Source: Streptomyces akebiae (lineage in GTDB: Bacteria > Actinomycetota > Actinomycetes > Streptomycetales > Streptomycetaceae). From it: 64,000 nucleotides of DNA. How positions within the stretch are numbered: the first letter of the stretch is position 1; every line of letters starts with the position of its first letter. The translations under genes and the position numbers were made by a program. Below, piece by piece: positions 1-8,151 of the stretch. The stretch spans positions 8,370,001 through 8,434,000 of the forward strand of contig NZ_CP080647.1 in NCBI RefSeq assembly GCF_019599145.1, written 5' to 3'. The notes under the pieces are model-generated. The model was not told the DNA's origin, searched no databases, and was given only the letters and a program-made list of their open reading frames with translations.

Positions 1-199
1 ACTGAGCGGTGCGGGCCCGGCGGTGCTCAGCGAACTCGCCCTCGGCGAGGAACTCTCCGCCCGCCGTCTGGTCCGCGTCCCCGTGAACGGCGTCCGCCTG
101 CGACGCGCCCTACGAGCGGTCTGGCCGACGGGCCACCGCCCGACGGGCCCGGCACGAGACCTGCTGAGCCTCACCCAGGGTGCGAAGCCTGCGCTCTGA
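1..199 (+). CDS. LysR-family regulator, C-terminal end (partial)
   Basis: Only the last 65 codons are present; the reading frame enters at base 2 and ends with TGA at 197-199. The translation contains a stretch of the type ELALGEELSARRLVRVPV followed by a helix LRRALRAVW, which resembles the last strand and helix of the LysR substrate-binding fold, where a regulator's effector domain closes. The helix-turn-helix lies outside the window, so DNA binding cannot be confirmed. It is transcribed away from the minus-strand amidotransferase gene that follows, and a high-copy intergenic repeat lies just after the stop. The family call rests on recognition of this short tail only, and the target genes are unknown. 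Confidence 0.6.
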   Translation, partial: LSGAGPAVLSELALGEELSARRLVRVPVNGVRLRRALRAVWPTGHRPTGPARDLLSLTQGAKPAL

Positions 200-214
200 G
201 GGGCCGCAGGCCCC

Positions 215-250
215 TTCAGGGGCGCGGGGAACTGCGCGACCAGCCCCCAC
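215..250 (+). repeat. Dispersed intergenic repeat (GGGGCGCGGGGAACTGCGCGA family), copy A
   Basis: The core GGGGCGCGGGGAACTGCGCG followed by ACCAGCCCCCAC recurs elsewhere in the window at 17873-17949 (both orientations), 44813-44839 (inverted) and 55774-55807, with a partial copy at 24933-24949. It follows a small GGGGCC..GGCCCC hairpin and sits between two convergent genes. Confidence 0.85.
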
Positions 251-302
251 CGGACCCGCGGATGGGGGGTTGGGGGATGGGGGTCGAAGGGGCGCAGCCC
301 CT

Positions 303-354
303 GGTGGGGCACTTCGGTGGAGCATTTGGGTGGAGCACTTGGGTGGAGCACCTC
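303..354 (+). repeat. Four-copy 13-bp tandem repeat
   Basis: Four head-to-tail 13-bp units with consensus GGTGGAGCACTTG start at 303, 316, 329 and 342. Units differ by one to three bases. The array is in the convergent gap just beyond the stop of the minus-strand amidotransferase gene. No function is visible. Confidence 0.85.
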
Positions 355-370
355 CGCTCAAAGCCCCGTG

Positions 371-1054
371 TCAGGCCGTCGCCGCCGTCACCAGTGCTCG
401 CATCACCCTTACGTCCTCGCCCATCTCCGGATGCCACTGGACGCCCAACACCCAGGCGGGGTGCGGTAGTTCGATGGCCTCGATGGTGCCGTCGGAGGCG
501 TGGGCCGAGTCAAGCAGGCCGGTGCCGAGTCGGTCCACGGCCTGGTGGTGGTAGGTGGGGACGTCGGTCTCCTCGGGGACGAGGTCGCCGTAGCGCGTGC
601 CCGGTACGGGCTTCACCGCGTGGCGGCCGAAGACACCGACCTCGGCCACGTGGTCGTCGACGTGCTGGATCAGCGTGCCGCCGAGGGCGACGTTCAGCAG
701 CTGCATGCCGCGGCAGATGCCGAGGAGCGGGGTGCCGGTGTCCAGCGCCGCCCGGATCAGCGCCAGCTCCCACGCGTCGCGCTCGGGCGCGGGCGGGCCG
801 CAGCGCGGGGAGCGCTCGGCGCCGTAGCGGGCGGGGTCCACGTCGGGCCCGCCCGCGATGACCAGGCCGTCGAGACGGGCGACCGCCGCGGCGGCGTACG
901 ACGGGTCGTCCGGCGGCAGCATCGCGGCGACGCCGCCCGCCGCCTGGACGAGCCGGGGATAGCCGATCGGCAGCAAGGCCGCCTCCAGCTCCCAGACACC
1001 CCAGCGCGCGCCGGACTCCAGATACGTACTCACACCGATCAACGGCCTGGTCAC
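371..1054 (-). CDS. Class-I glutamine-amidotransferase-like gamma-glutamyl amide hydrolase (PuuD type)
   Basis: 227 residues, the usual length for the peptidase C26/PuuD family, which hydrolyses gamma-glutamyl amides to free glutamate. The nucleophile elbow GICRGMQ with the catalytic Cys is near residue 114, and the His-containing segment VQWHPE is near residue 206, so the Cys-His-Glu triad looks intact. No partner synthase domain is fused. It lies downstream of a permease and a GntR regulator on the same strand and opposite a glutamine-synthetase-like ligase. That context suggests it releases the glutamyl group at the end of a gamma-glutamylated-amine pathway. The exact substrate (gamma-Glu-GABA or gamma-Glu-glycine) is inferred, not visible. 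Confidence 0.85.
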   Translation of the reverse strand: MTRPLIGVSTYLESGARWGVWELEAALLPIGYPRLVQAAGGVAAMLPPDDPSYAAAAVARLDGLVIAGGPDVDPARYGAERSPRCGPPAPERDAWELALIRAALDTGTPLLGICRGMQLLNVALGGTLIQHVDDHVAEVGVFGRHAVKPVPGTRYGDLVPEETDVPTYHHQAVDRLGTGLLDSAHASDGTIEAIELPHPAWVLGVQWHPEMGEDVRVMRALVTAATA

Positions 1055-1128
1055 ACATGCTCCTCACGAAGGGAACCCATGGAACCCACGGAACCCACGG
1101 AGTTCTCGGATCCCATGGGGCGGAACGT

Positions 1129-2568
1129 TCAGTCCCGTGCCAACTCTGCCTCGGCCGCGGCCAGCGCGGCGAATTCCTCCTCCGGCGCCTTCGCCACCAG
1201 GTGCTTGCGGCTGTAGAACCCGAAGTACGCCGCCGCGACCGCGTACACGCCGAGCGCGATGAACGCCGCCGTCACGTCCACCAGGAACGTCGCCACCAGC
1301 GCCGAGCACGCGAGGACGAGGGCGACCGAGGAGGTCAGCACGCCGCCCGGCGTGCGGTAGGGCCGTTCGAGCCCCGGCTCCCGGCGGCGCAGCACGATGT
1401 GCGACAGCGACATCAGCGCGTAGCTGATGGTGGCGCCGAAGACGGCGATGTTCAGCATCCGGCCGCCGTCCCCGGTGGCGGCGGCCAGTGCGAAGCCGAT
1501 CGTGCCCGGGACCAGCAGTCCCAGGTACGGGGCCTTGCGGCTGCTGGTGAGGGACAGGACCCGGGGCAGGTAGCCGGCCCGGGAGAGCGCGAAGAGCTGG
1601 CGGGAGCCCGCGTAGATCAGCGAGAAGAACGAGGCCACGAGGCCGGCCAGACCGGCGTAGTTCACGAAACGGCTGAGCGCCGTGGCCTCGCCGTTCGGCT
1701 GGAGCGCCTCGACCAGCGGGTTGCCGGCCGCCTGGATGGCGTTCGAGCCGCGCGCCCCGGCCGCGGCGAAGAAGGTGATCACCGCCAGGACCACCAGGAC
1801 GGCCATCGACCAGCGGATGGCCTTCGGCAGCGTACGCGCCGGGTCCCTGGTCTCCTCGGCGGCCAGCGGCACGCCCTCGACGCCCAGGAAGAACCACATG
1901 CCGAACGGGAACGCCGCCCAGATGCCCAGCAGCCCCATGGGCAGCCAGGAGTTCGCACCGAACGCGGCCGTGTCGACCGGGATGTCGTCGAGGCCGGACA
2001 CACTGAAGTCGGGCAGCGCGCCCAGGGCGAACACGATCAGGGCGAGGACCGCGATGCCGGTGACGACGAAGCTGGCGATCAGCGCCTCACCGACCCCCCA
2101 GAGGTGGATGCCGATGAAGATCGCGAAGCAGACGAGGTAGACCGGCCAGCCGGACTCCAGGCCGAACAGCCCCAGCGACTCCACATAGTCACCGATGAAG
2201 ATCACGATGGCGGCCGGGGCTAGCACGTACTCGATCAGGATCGCCGTGCCGGTCAGGAAGCCGCCCCACGGGCCGAGCGCCCGGCGTGCGAAGCCGTACC
2301 CGCCGCCCGCCGTGGGGAGGATCGCGGACAGCTCGGCGAGGGCGAAGACCATACAGGCGTACATGGTGCCCATGAGCACCGTGGCGATCGCCAGACCGCC
2401 GAAGCCGCCCTCCGCCAGGCCGAGGTTCCAGCCGGAGAAGTCGCCGGAGACGACATAGGCGACGCCGAGGCCGGTCAGCAGCACCCAGCCGGCGCTGCCC
2501 CGGCGGAGCGTCCGGCGCTCCAGGTAGTCGTCCGCCGCATCGGCGGTGTCCGTGGCTTTCAGGGACAT
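1129..2568 (-). CDS. APC-superfamily amino acid/ethanolamine permease
   Basis: 479 residues with about twelve hydrophobic segments, starting with VLLTGLGVAYVVSGDFSGWN. The TM1 glycine-rich motif and the TM6-7 region (WFFLGVEGVPLAAEETRDP) fit the APC superfamily, and the overall pattern is most like ethanolamine permeases of the EAT family. It is predicted to import the amine used by the neighbouring GlnA4-type ligase by proton symport. It is co-directional with the PuuD-type hydrolase (74 bp downstream) and lies 160 bp beyond the GntR regulator gene. A 22-bp near-palindrome lies just upstream of its ATG. The substrate assignment is by family resemblance and context; another amino acid or polyamine is possible. 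Confidence 0.8.
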   Translation of the reverse strand: MSLKATDTADAADDYLERRTLRRGSAGWVLLTGLGVAYVVSGDFSGWNLGLAEGGFGGLAIATVLMGTMYACMVFALAELSAILPTAGGGYGFARRALGPWGGFLTGTAILIEYVLAPAAIVIFIGDYVESLGLFGLESGWPVYLVCFAIFIGIHLWGVGEALIASFVVTGIAVLALIVFALGALPDFSVSGLDDIPVDTAAFGANSWLPMGLLGIWAAFPFGMWFFLGVEGVPLAAEETRDPARTLPKAIRWSMAVLVVLAVITFFAAAGARGSNAIQAAGNPLVEALQPNGEATALSRFVNYAGLAGLVASFFSLIYAGSRQLFALSRAGYLPRVLSLTSSRKAPYLGLLVPGTIGFALAAATGDGGRMLNIAVFGATISYALMSLSHIVLRRREPGLERPYRTPGGVLTSSVALVLACSALVATFLVDVTAAFIALGVYAVAAAYFGFYSRKHLVAKAPEEEFAALAAAEAELARD

Positions 2569-2586
2569 GGCGCACTCTCCCCACTC

Positions 2587-2608
2587 AAAGGAATGGATCC
2601 ATACCTTT
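2587..2608. promoter_or_regulatory. Candidate GntR operator upstream of the permease
   Basis: A 22-bp near-perfect palindrome (AAAGG.ATGGATCCAT.CCTTT with one mismatched pair) sits 19 bp before the permease ATG. It contains ATACCTT (2601-2607), a heptamer also present upstream of glnA4 at 3513-3519. Binding by the adjacent FCD regulator is inferred. Confidence 0.5.
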
Positions 2609-2728
2609 GTGGGGTAGGTGGCCGAAAAGCAATACCCCTGCGTTACGCATCCGTAAATCCATGAGGTCCGTACCCGTTGGCCGGGCCCGTCCTCACCCCT
2701 GTTCGCACCACCGCCCGGCTCGCCGTCC

Positions 2729-3475
2729 TCACCCCAGGAAGCCGCGCAGCAGGGCCGCCGTACCCGCGCAGTGTTCCCGCATGATCTCCCGCGCCCCCTC
2801 GGCGTCCTCGTCGAGGACGGCCTCGACCAGGGCCGTGTGCTGCTGCTGCGAGTGCTCCAGGTTGCGCACCAGCAGCGGGATGCAGTCGAGCAGGTCGTTG
2901 ACCCCGGCGCGTACGCCCGCGTACTGGGCGGCGAGCGAGGGGGAGCCGGACAGCTCGGCGATGGTGAGGTGGAGCAGGGTGTCCAGCCGGCGGTACTCGG
3001 TGAGCGGCGCGTTGTGGGTGCGCGCCAGGGCCGCGCGCAGCCGCTCCGCCTGCTCGTCGGTCAGACCGTGCGCCGCGCAGAGCCCCGCCGCACCCACTTC
3101 CAGCACCTCACGGAAGCGCAGCGTGTCCTCGACGTCGATGCCCTTCAGGCGTCGGCGCAGCTCGTCCTCGTCCGGCGTGGCGACGCGGGGCAGCACGAAC
3201 GTGCCGCCGTACCGCCCGCGGCGCGCCTCGATCAGGCCCTGGTCCTGCAGCACCTTCAGCACTTCGCGCAGCGTCACCCGGCTGATCCCGAGCCGCTCCG
3301 CCAGCTCGCGCTCGGCCGGCAGCCGCTCGCCGCCCGGGACCAGGCCGAGTCGGACCACCTGGAGGATCTGCTCCAGCGCCTCCTCGAAGCCGTTGCCCGC
3401 CCGGACCGGACGCAGGACGGACGCCAGTCGGTCGTCGGCCCATGGAGTCTCCGGTTCCGCCCCTGTCCGCGACAT
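2729..3475 (-). CDS. GntR/FadR-type regulator with FCD domain (EpuRII-like)
   Basis: 248 residues from the ATG at 3475, chosen over an in-frame TTG at 3496 because AGGGGG lies seven bases upstream of the ATG. The N-terminal winged helix includes GERLPAERELAERLGISRVTLREVLKVLQDQGLIEARRGRYGGTFV-type sequence (roughly residues 35-85). The C-terminal all-helical FCD ligand domain follows (roughly 110-240). The gene is divergent from the glutamine-synthetase-like gene and co-directional with the permease and hydrolase. In S. coelicolor the regulator beside glnA4 has been named EpuRII and linked to ethanolamine control; equivalence here rests on gene order. It probably controls both arms of the cluster, with a small amine or its derivative as effector (inferred). 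Confidence 0.8.
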   Translation of the reverse strand: MSRTGAEPETPWADDRLASVLRPVRAGNGFEEALEQILQVVRLGLVPGGERLPAERELAERLGISRVTLREVLKVLQDQGLIEARRGRYGGTFVLPRVATPDEDELRRRLKGIDVEDTLRFREVLEVGAAGLCAAHGLTDEQAERLRAALARTHNAPLTEYRRLDTLLHLTIAELSGSPSLAAQYAGVRAGVNDLLDCIPLLVRNLEHSQQQHTALVEAVLDEDAEGAREIMREHCAGTAALLRGFLG

Positions 3476-3501
3476 GTGACCGTTCCCCCTTCCCAACTAA
3501 T

Positions 3502-3524
3502 GGTTACGGGTAATACCTTATGGC
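3502..3524. promoter_or_regulatory. Candidate operator/promoter segment before glnA4-type gene
   Basis: An imperfect inverted repeat GGTTA-CGGG-TAATACC is followed by ATACCTT, shared with the palindrome ahead of the permease. It lies 57-79 bp upstream of the GTG start of the ligase and just behind the regulator start, a position suited to shared control of the divergent genes. Confidence 0.4.
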
Positions 3525-3580
3525 TCCCGGATGGCTGAATGGCTCCGGGGTGGCCGAAGAAGCCCCTAGGAGGCTTTCCC

Positions 3581-4939
3581 GTGGCAGACCGCACACCCCC
3601 GCTCTCCGTCGAGGAACTGCACACCCTCGTCGCGGGCGGTGAGATCGACACTGTCGTCCTGGCCTTCCCGGACATGCAAGGGCGCCTCCAGGGCAAGCGG
3701 TTCGCCGCGCGCTTCTTCCTCGACGAGGTACTCGCCCACGGCACCGAGGGCTGCAACTACCTGCTCGCCGTCGACACCGAGATGAACACCGTCGACGGCT
3801 ACGCGATGTCCTCCTGGGACCGCGGCTACGGGGACTTCGCCATGCACCCCGACCTCAGCACCCTGCGCCGGGTGCCCTGGAACGAGGGCACGGCGATGCT
3901 CATCGCCGACCTCGCCTGGAACGACGGCTCACCGGTCGTCGCCGCGCCCCGCCAGATCCTGCGCCGCCAGCTGGAGCGCCTCGCCGAACTGGGCTACACG
4001 GCCAACGTGGGCACCGAGCTGGAGTTCATCGTCTTCAAGGACACCTACGAGCAGGCCTGGGACGCCGGCTACAAGGGCCTGACCCCGGCGAACCAGTACA
4101 ACATCGACTACTCGGTCCTCGGCACGGGCCGTATCGAGCCGCTCCTCAGAAGGATCCGCAACGAGATGGCGGCCGCCGGGCTGACCGTCGAGTCCGCCAA
4201 GGGCGAGTGCAACCCCGGCCAGCACGAGATCGCCTTCAAGTACGACGAGGCCCTGGTCACCTGCGACCAGCACGCCGTCTACAAGACCGGCGCCAAGGAG
4301 ATCGCGTCGCAGGAAGGCGTCTCGCTCACCTTCATGGCGAAGTACAACGAGCGCGAGGGCAACTCCTGTCACATCCACCTCTCCCTCGCGGACGCCGACG
4401 ACACCAACGTCATGGCCGACGGACATGAGATGTCCCAGGTCATGCGGTACTTCCTCGCCGGACAGCTGGCCGCCCTCCGTGACTTCTCGCTGCTCTACGC
4501 CCCCAACATCAACTCCTACAAGCGGTTCCAGCCGGGCTCCTTCGCCCCCACCGCGGTGGCCTGGGGCGTCGACAACCGCACCTGCGCGCTCAGGGTCGTC
4601 GGCCACGGCCGCTCGATGCGCTTCGAGAACCGGCTCCCCGGCGGTGACGTCAATCCGTACCTCGCCGTCGCCGGACTGATCGCGGCCGGTCTGTACGGCA
4701 TCGAGCAGAAGCTGGAACTGCCGGAGGTGTGCGGGGGCAACGCCTACGCCGCCGAGTACGACCACGTGCCGACCACCCTGCGCGAGGCCGCCGAGCTCTG
4801 GGAGAGCAGCCCCATCGCCAAGGCCGCCTTCGGGGACGAGGTCGTCGCGCACTACCTGAACATGGCCCGCGTCGAGCTGGCGGCCTTCGACGCCGCCGTG
4901 ACCGACTGGGAGCTGCGCCGCTCCTTCGAACGTCTGTGA
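3581..4939 (+). CDS. glnA4: Glutamine-synthetase-like gamma-glutamyl-amine ligase (GlnA4 type)
   Basis: 452 residues from a GTG preceded by AGGAGG seven bases upstream (3568-3573); the upstream ATG at 3539 has no such site. Glutamine-synthetase landmarks are present: TELEFIVF, GECNPGQHEIAFKYDEAL, NSCHIHLSL, KRFQPGSFAPTAVAWG and RFENRLPGGDVNPYLA, which hold the metal, ATP and glutamate ligands. It is not the housekeeping GS: it lacks a full match to GS-I and sits with a permease, an aldehyde dehydrogenase and a gamma-glutamyl hydrolase. S. coelicolor GlnA4 was reported to be a gamma-glutamylethanolamide synthetase. The neighbourhood here supports that role, ligating glutamate to ethanolamine or another small amine at ATP cost. 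GTG start, and first gene of a tight three-gene operon. Confidence 0.85.
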   Translation: MADRTPPLSVEELHTLVAGGEIDTVVLAFPDMQGRLQGKRFAARFFLDEVLAHGTEGCNYLLAVDTEMNTVDGYAMSSWDRGYGDFAMHPDLSTLRRVPWNEGTAMLIADLAWNDGSPVVAAPRQILRRQLERLAELGYTANVGTELEFIVFKDTYEQAWDAGYKGLTPANQYNIDYSVLGTGRIEPLLRRIRNEMAAAGLTVESAKGECNPGQHEIAFKYDEALVTCDQHAVYKTGAKEIASQEGVSLTFMAKYNEREGNSCHIHLSLADADDTNVMADGHEMSQVMRYFLAGQLAALRDFSLLYAPNINSYKRFQPGSFAPTAVAWGVDNRTCALRVVGHGRSMRFENRLPGGDVNPYLAVAGLIAAGLYGIEQKLELPEVCGGNAYAAEYDHVPTTLREAAELWESSPIAKAAFGDEVVAHYLNMARVELAAFDAAVTDWELRRSFERL

Positions 4940-4947
4940 GGAATCCC

Positions 4948-6321
4948 TTGTCCCAGCACCACATCCTGGACGTCCTCAACCCGGCGACGGAGGAGGTGAT
5001 CGCCGCCGTCGCGGGCGCCGCCGAGCACGACGTCGACGCGGCCGTGCGCCGGGCGGAGAAGGCACAGCGCGCCTGGGCCGTCGTCGCCCCCGCCGACCGG
5101 GCCCGGCTGCTGCGCCGCTTCGCCACCGCGGTCGACGACCACGTCGAGGAACTCGCCCGCCTGGAGGTCCGCGAGGCCGGACACACCATCGGCAACGCCC
5201 GCTGGGAGGCAGGCAACGTCCGGGACCTGCTCGACTACGCCGCCGGCGGCGTCGAACGGCTCTCCGGCCGGCAGATCCCGGTGCCCGGCGGCATGAACGT
5301 CACGATCCTCGAACCGCTCGGGGTCGTCGGCGTGATCGCGCCCTGGAACTTCCCCATGCCGATCGCCGCCTGGGGCACCGCACCCGCACTCGCCGCCGGC
5401 AACGCCGTCCTCCTCAAGCCCGCCGAGACCACTCCGCTCACCGCGCTGCGCCTCGCCGAACTCGCCCTGGAGGCCGGGCTCCCGGAACACCTCTTCCAGG
5501 TCCTGCCCGGGCGCGGCGACATCACCGGCGAGGCCCTCGTCCGGCACCCCGGAGTCGCCAAGATCGTCTTCACCGGCTCCACCCGGACCGGCAAGCGCGT
5601 CATGGAACTCTGCGCCGACCAGGTCAAGCAGGTCACCCTCGAACTCGGCGGCAAGAGCCCGAACATCGTCTTCGCCGACGCCGATCTCAAGGCGGCCGTC
5701 GACCCGTTCTCCTTCCTCGACAACGCCGGCCAGGACTGCTGCGCCCGTACCCGCGTCCTGGTCCAGGAGTCCGTGTACGACGAGGTCCAGAGCCTGCTCG
5801 CCGAGTCGCTGGCCGGCGTGGTCGTGGGCGACCCCGCCGACGAGAAGACCCAGATGGGCCCGCTGATCTCCCGTCAACAGCTGGACCGCGTACGGTCGTT
5901 CGTGCCGGACGAGGCATCCGCGCTGCGGGGCGGCGCCCCCGAGGGGCCCGGCTTCTGGTTCCCGCCGACCGTCCTCACCGGGGAGCGGCCCGACTCCGCC
6001 GCCGCCCGCGAGGAGATCTTCGGCCCGGTCGCCGTCCTGCTGCCCTTCACCGACGAGGCGGACGCGATCCGGCTCGCCAACGACACCCCGTACGGCCTCT
6101 CCGGCTCCATCTGGACCCGGGACGTCGGCCGAGCCCTGCGGGTCTCCCAGGGCGTCCGCGCGGGCAACCTGTCCGTCAACTCCCACTCCAGCGTCCGCTA
6201 CTGGACCCCCTTCGGCGGCTTCAAGCAGTCCGGCATCGGCCGTGAGCTGGGCCCGGACGCACTCGCCGCCTTCACCGAAACCAAGAACGTCTTCATCAGC
6301 ACGGAAGGCCCCGCACAGTGA
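4948..6321 (+). CDS. NAD(P)-dependent aldehyde dehydrogenase
   Basis: 457 residues if translation starts at the TTG at 4948, with GAGGA five bases upstream and only eight bases after the ligase stop; a GTG at 4936 is an alternative. ALDH superfamily motifs are in order: PWNFPMP, LKPAE, FTGSTRTGK, catalytic base LELGGKSPN, catalytic Cys in GQDCCARTR, and EEIFGPV. It likely oxidises a gamma-glutamyl aldehyde intermediate to the acid. It is translationally linked on both sides: it follows glnA4 by a few bases and its TGA overlaps the next gene's GTG. In the ethanolamine scheme the product would be gamma-glutamylglycine; in a putrescine-like scheme it would be gamma-glutamyl-GABA. Confidence 0.85.
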   Translation: MSQHHILDVLNPATEEVIAAVAGAAEHDVDAAVRRAEKAQRAWAVVAPADRARLLRRFATAVDDHVEELARLEVREAGHTIGNARWEAGNVRDLLDYAAGGVERLSGRQIPVPGGMNVTILEPLGVVGVIAPWNFPMPIAAWGTAPALAAGNAVLLKPAETTPLTALRLAELALEAGLPEHLFQVLPGRGDITGEALVRHPGVAKIVFTGSTRTGKRVMELCADQVKQVTLELGGKSPNIVFADADLKAAVDPFSFLDNAGQDCCARTRVLVQESVYDEVQSLLAESLAGVVVGDPADEKTQMGPLISRQQLDRVRSFVPDEASALRGGAPEGPGFWFPPTVLTGERPDSAAAREEIFGPVAVLLPFTDEADAIRLANDTPYGLSGSIWTRDVGRALRVSQGVRAGNLSVNSHSSVRYWTPFGGFKQSGIGRELGPDALAAFTETKNVFISTEGPAQ

Positions 6322-7109
6322 CCTCGACGCCCCCTGAGAACATCTGCCGCCGCCTGGTCGGCCGCACCGCCGTCATCACCGGTGCCGGCAGCGGCATCGG
6401 CCTCGCCACCGCGCGCCGGCTCGCCGCCGAGGGCGCCCACATCGTCTGCGGCGACGTGGACGAGGCACGCGGCAAGTCGGTCGCGGAGGAAGTCGACGGG
6501 ATCTTCGTGAAGGTCGACGTCACCGACCCCGAGCAGGTCGAGGCGCTGTTCAAGACCGCCTACGACACCTACGGCAGCGTCGACATCGCCTTCAACAACG
6601 CGGGCATCTCGCCGCCCGACGACGACTCCATCCTGGAGACCGGCCTGGAGGCCTGGAAGCGGGTGCAGGAGGTCAACCTCACCTCCGTGTACCTGTGCTG
6701 CAAGGCCGCGATCCCCTACATGCGCCGTCAGGGCAAGGGCTCGATCATCAACACCGCGTCCTTCGTGGCCCGGATGGGCGCCGCCACCTCCCAGATCTCG
6801 TACACGGCCTCCAAGGGCGGCGTCCTGGCGATGTCGCGGGAGCTGGGCGTGCAGTTCGCCCGGGAGGGCATCCGCGTCAACGCGCTCTGCCCGGGGCCGG
6901 TGAACACCCCCCTCCTCCAGGAGCTGTTCGCCAAGGACCCGGAGCGGGCCGCCCGCCGGCTCGTGCACATCCCGGTCGGCCGGTTCGCCGAGGCGACCGA
7001 GATCGCGGCGGCCGTCGCGTTCCTCGCCAGCGACGACTCGTCGTTCGTGAACGCCACCGACTTCCTGGTCGACGGCGGTATCTCGGGCGCGTACGTCACC
7101 CCGCTCTAG
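6318..7109 (+). CDS. Short-chain dehydrogenase/reductase
   Basis: 263 residues; the GTG overlaps the TGA of the aldehyde dehydrogenase (GTGA), so the genes are translationally coupled. Classical SDR features are present: cofactor motif TGAGSGIG near residue 21, NNAG, active-site YTASK, and C-terminal FLVDGGISGAYVTPL. Asp in CGDVDEA after the second strand suggests NAD rather than NADP. In this operon it is well placed to oxidise the hydroxyl of a gamma-glutamylated amino alcohol to the aldehyde used by the preceding enzyme. That step is needed for ethanolamine but not for polyamines; this role is inferred. Family confidence is high, substrate confidence low. Confidence 0.85.
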   Translation: MTSTPPENICRRLVGRTAVITGAGSGIGLATARRLAAEGAHIVCGDVDEARGKSVAEEVDGIFVKVDVTDPEQVEALFKTAYDTYGSVDIAFNNAGISPPDDDSILETGLEAWKRVQEVNLTSVYLCCKAAIPYMRRQGKGSIINTASFVARMGAATSQISYTASKGGVLAMSRELGVQFAREGIRVNALCPGPVNTPLLQELFAKDPERAARRLVHIPVGRFAEATEIAAAVAFLASDDSSFVNATDFLVDGGISGAYVTPL

Positions 7110-7163
7110 GGGCCCCAGGCGGCACATCCCCGACGACCGGAACACCGACCCCGCCGGTGTGAT

Positions 7164-7169
7164 TAGAGT
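7164..7169 (+). promoter_or_regulatory. -10 box TAGAGT, leaderless start of DUF2510 gene
   Basis: TAGAGT ends six bases before the ATG at 7176, so transcription would begin at or next to the start codon. No Shine-Dalgarno sequence is present. The -35 is weak. Confidence 0.55.
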
Positions 7170-7175
7170 GCCGGG

Positions 7176-8099
7176 ATGAGCAGTTCGCCGCCCCCCGGCT
7201 GGTATCGCGACCCGTCCTACCCGCTCACCGAACGCTGGTGGGACGGGACCACGTGGACCGACCACCGGCGCCAGCCGGAACAGCCCGTGCCGCCGGTGCT
7301 CCAGCCCCAGCCGCCCGCGCGCCGGGGCCCCGGCCGCACCAGGGCCGTGGCCCTGGCCGCCGTCGGAGCCGTCCTGGTGGCCGGGGCGGTCACCGGCGGC
7401 GTCCTGCTGCTGGGCGAGGACGGCGACGGCGGCCGGCAGACGAGGACCACCACCGCGTCCCCGACCTCCGAGGCCGAGGACAGCCCGTCACCGACGAAGC
7501 CCGCCACCCCGTCCCCCTCCGGGGACGCCGACGTCGTCGTGGACGGCCTCAACGGCATCTCGTTCCCGATCCCCGACGGCTGGGAGAACGGCGACCGATC
7601 CGGTGAGGAGGACGCCGTCCTCGTCACCGACGGCACCTTCGACTGCCCCGGCGAGGGCAGTGTCTGCCGCGGTGGCGTCGTCGTCTCACGGACCGTCACC
7701 GGCAGTGACGAGACCTCGCCGAAGATCCTCGCCGAGAACGACATCGCGGACGCCGCGAACGACGCCTTCGACCGCGACGCCCTGGAGCAGCAGCCGTACG
7801 ACGGCATCACGGGTCACGAGGTCGTCGGTTCCGGTTCGGTCGCCGTCGCGGGCCGCGCCGGCTACTACGTGCGCTGGCGGGTGACGACCGGGGCCGGGGC
7901 CGGCGGCTACGTCCAGTCCCTCGTCTTCCCCTCCAGCAGTGGCTCCGAGGCCCCGGTCCTGGTCCGGTTCGCCCTCGACGCGGGCGACGACGGCCCCCCG
8001 CTCGACGACATCGACGAGATCGTCGAGGGCATCCGGCCGGCGGTCGACGCGGACACCGACACGGGCGGGGGAGTGGGCAGCAGCCTCGGACCCTCGTGA
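7176..8099 (+). CDS. DUF2510-domain single-pass membrane protein
   Basis: 307 residues. The N-terminus PPPGWYRDPSYPLTERWWDGTTWTDH is the DUF2510 module (W-x-D-P..RWWDG..W), common in actinobacterial membrane proteins and of unknown function. One transmembrane helix follows at about residues 50-75 (VALAAVGAVLVAGAVTGGVLLL), then a Thr/Ser/Pro-rich linker. A globular extracytoplasmic domain of about 190 residues has a Cys pair (FDCPGEGSVCRGG). The C-terminus ends in a Gly/Ser tail. Predicted topology is a cytoplasmic DUF2510 module with an external C-terminal domain. It is a single gene, convergent with the PLP enzyme gene after it. Function unknown. Confidence 0.8.
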   Translation: MSSSPPPGWYRDPSYPLTERWWDGTTWTDHRRQPEQPVPPVLQPQPPARRGPGRTRAVALAAVGAVLVAGAVTGGVLLLGEDGDGGRQTRTTTASPTSEAEDSPSPTKPATPSPSGDADVVVDGLNGISFPIPDGWENGDRSGEEDAVLVTDGTFDCPGEGSVCRGGVVVSRTVTGSDETSPKILAENDIADAANDAFDRDALEQQPYDGITGHEVVGSGSVAVAGRAGYYVRWRVTTGAGAGGYVQSLVFPSSSGSEAPVLVRFALDAGDDGPPLDDIDEIVEGIRPAVDADTDTGGGVGSSLGPS

Positions 8100-8151
8100 T
8101 CCCCCGGGCGAGGCCCCGGGAACCCGAGCCCGGGCTCCCGGTCCCCCGGAC

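Noticed and set aside
4729..4947. Upstream extension of the aldehyde dehydrogenase
   Set aside because: It overlaps the end of glnA4 out of frame; ALDH homology begins after the TTG/GTG codons at the junction.
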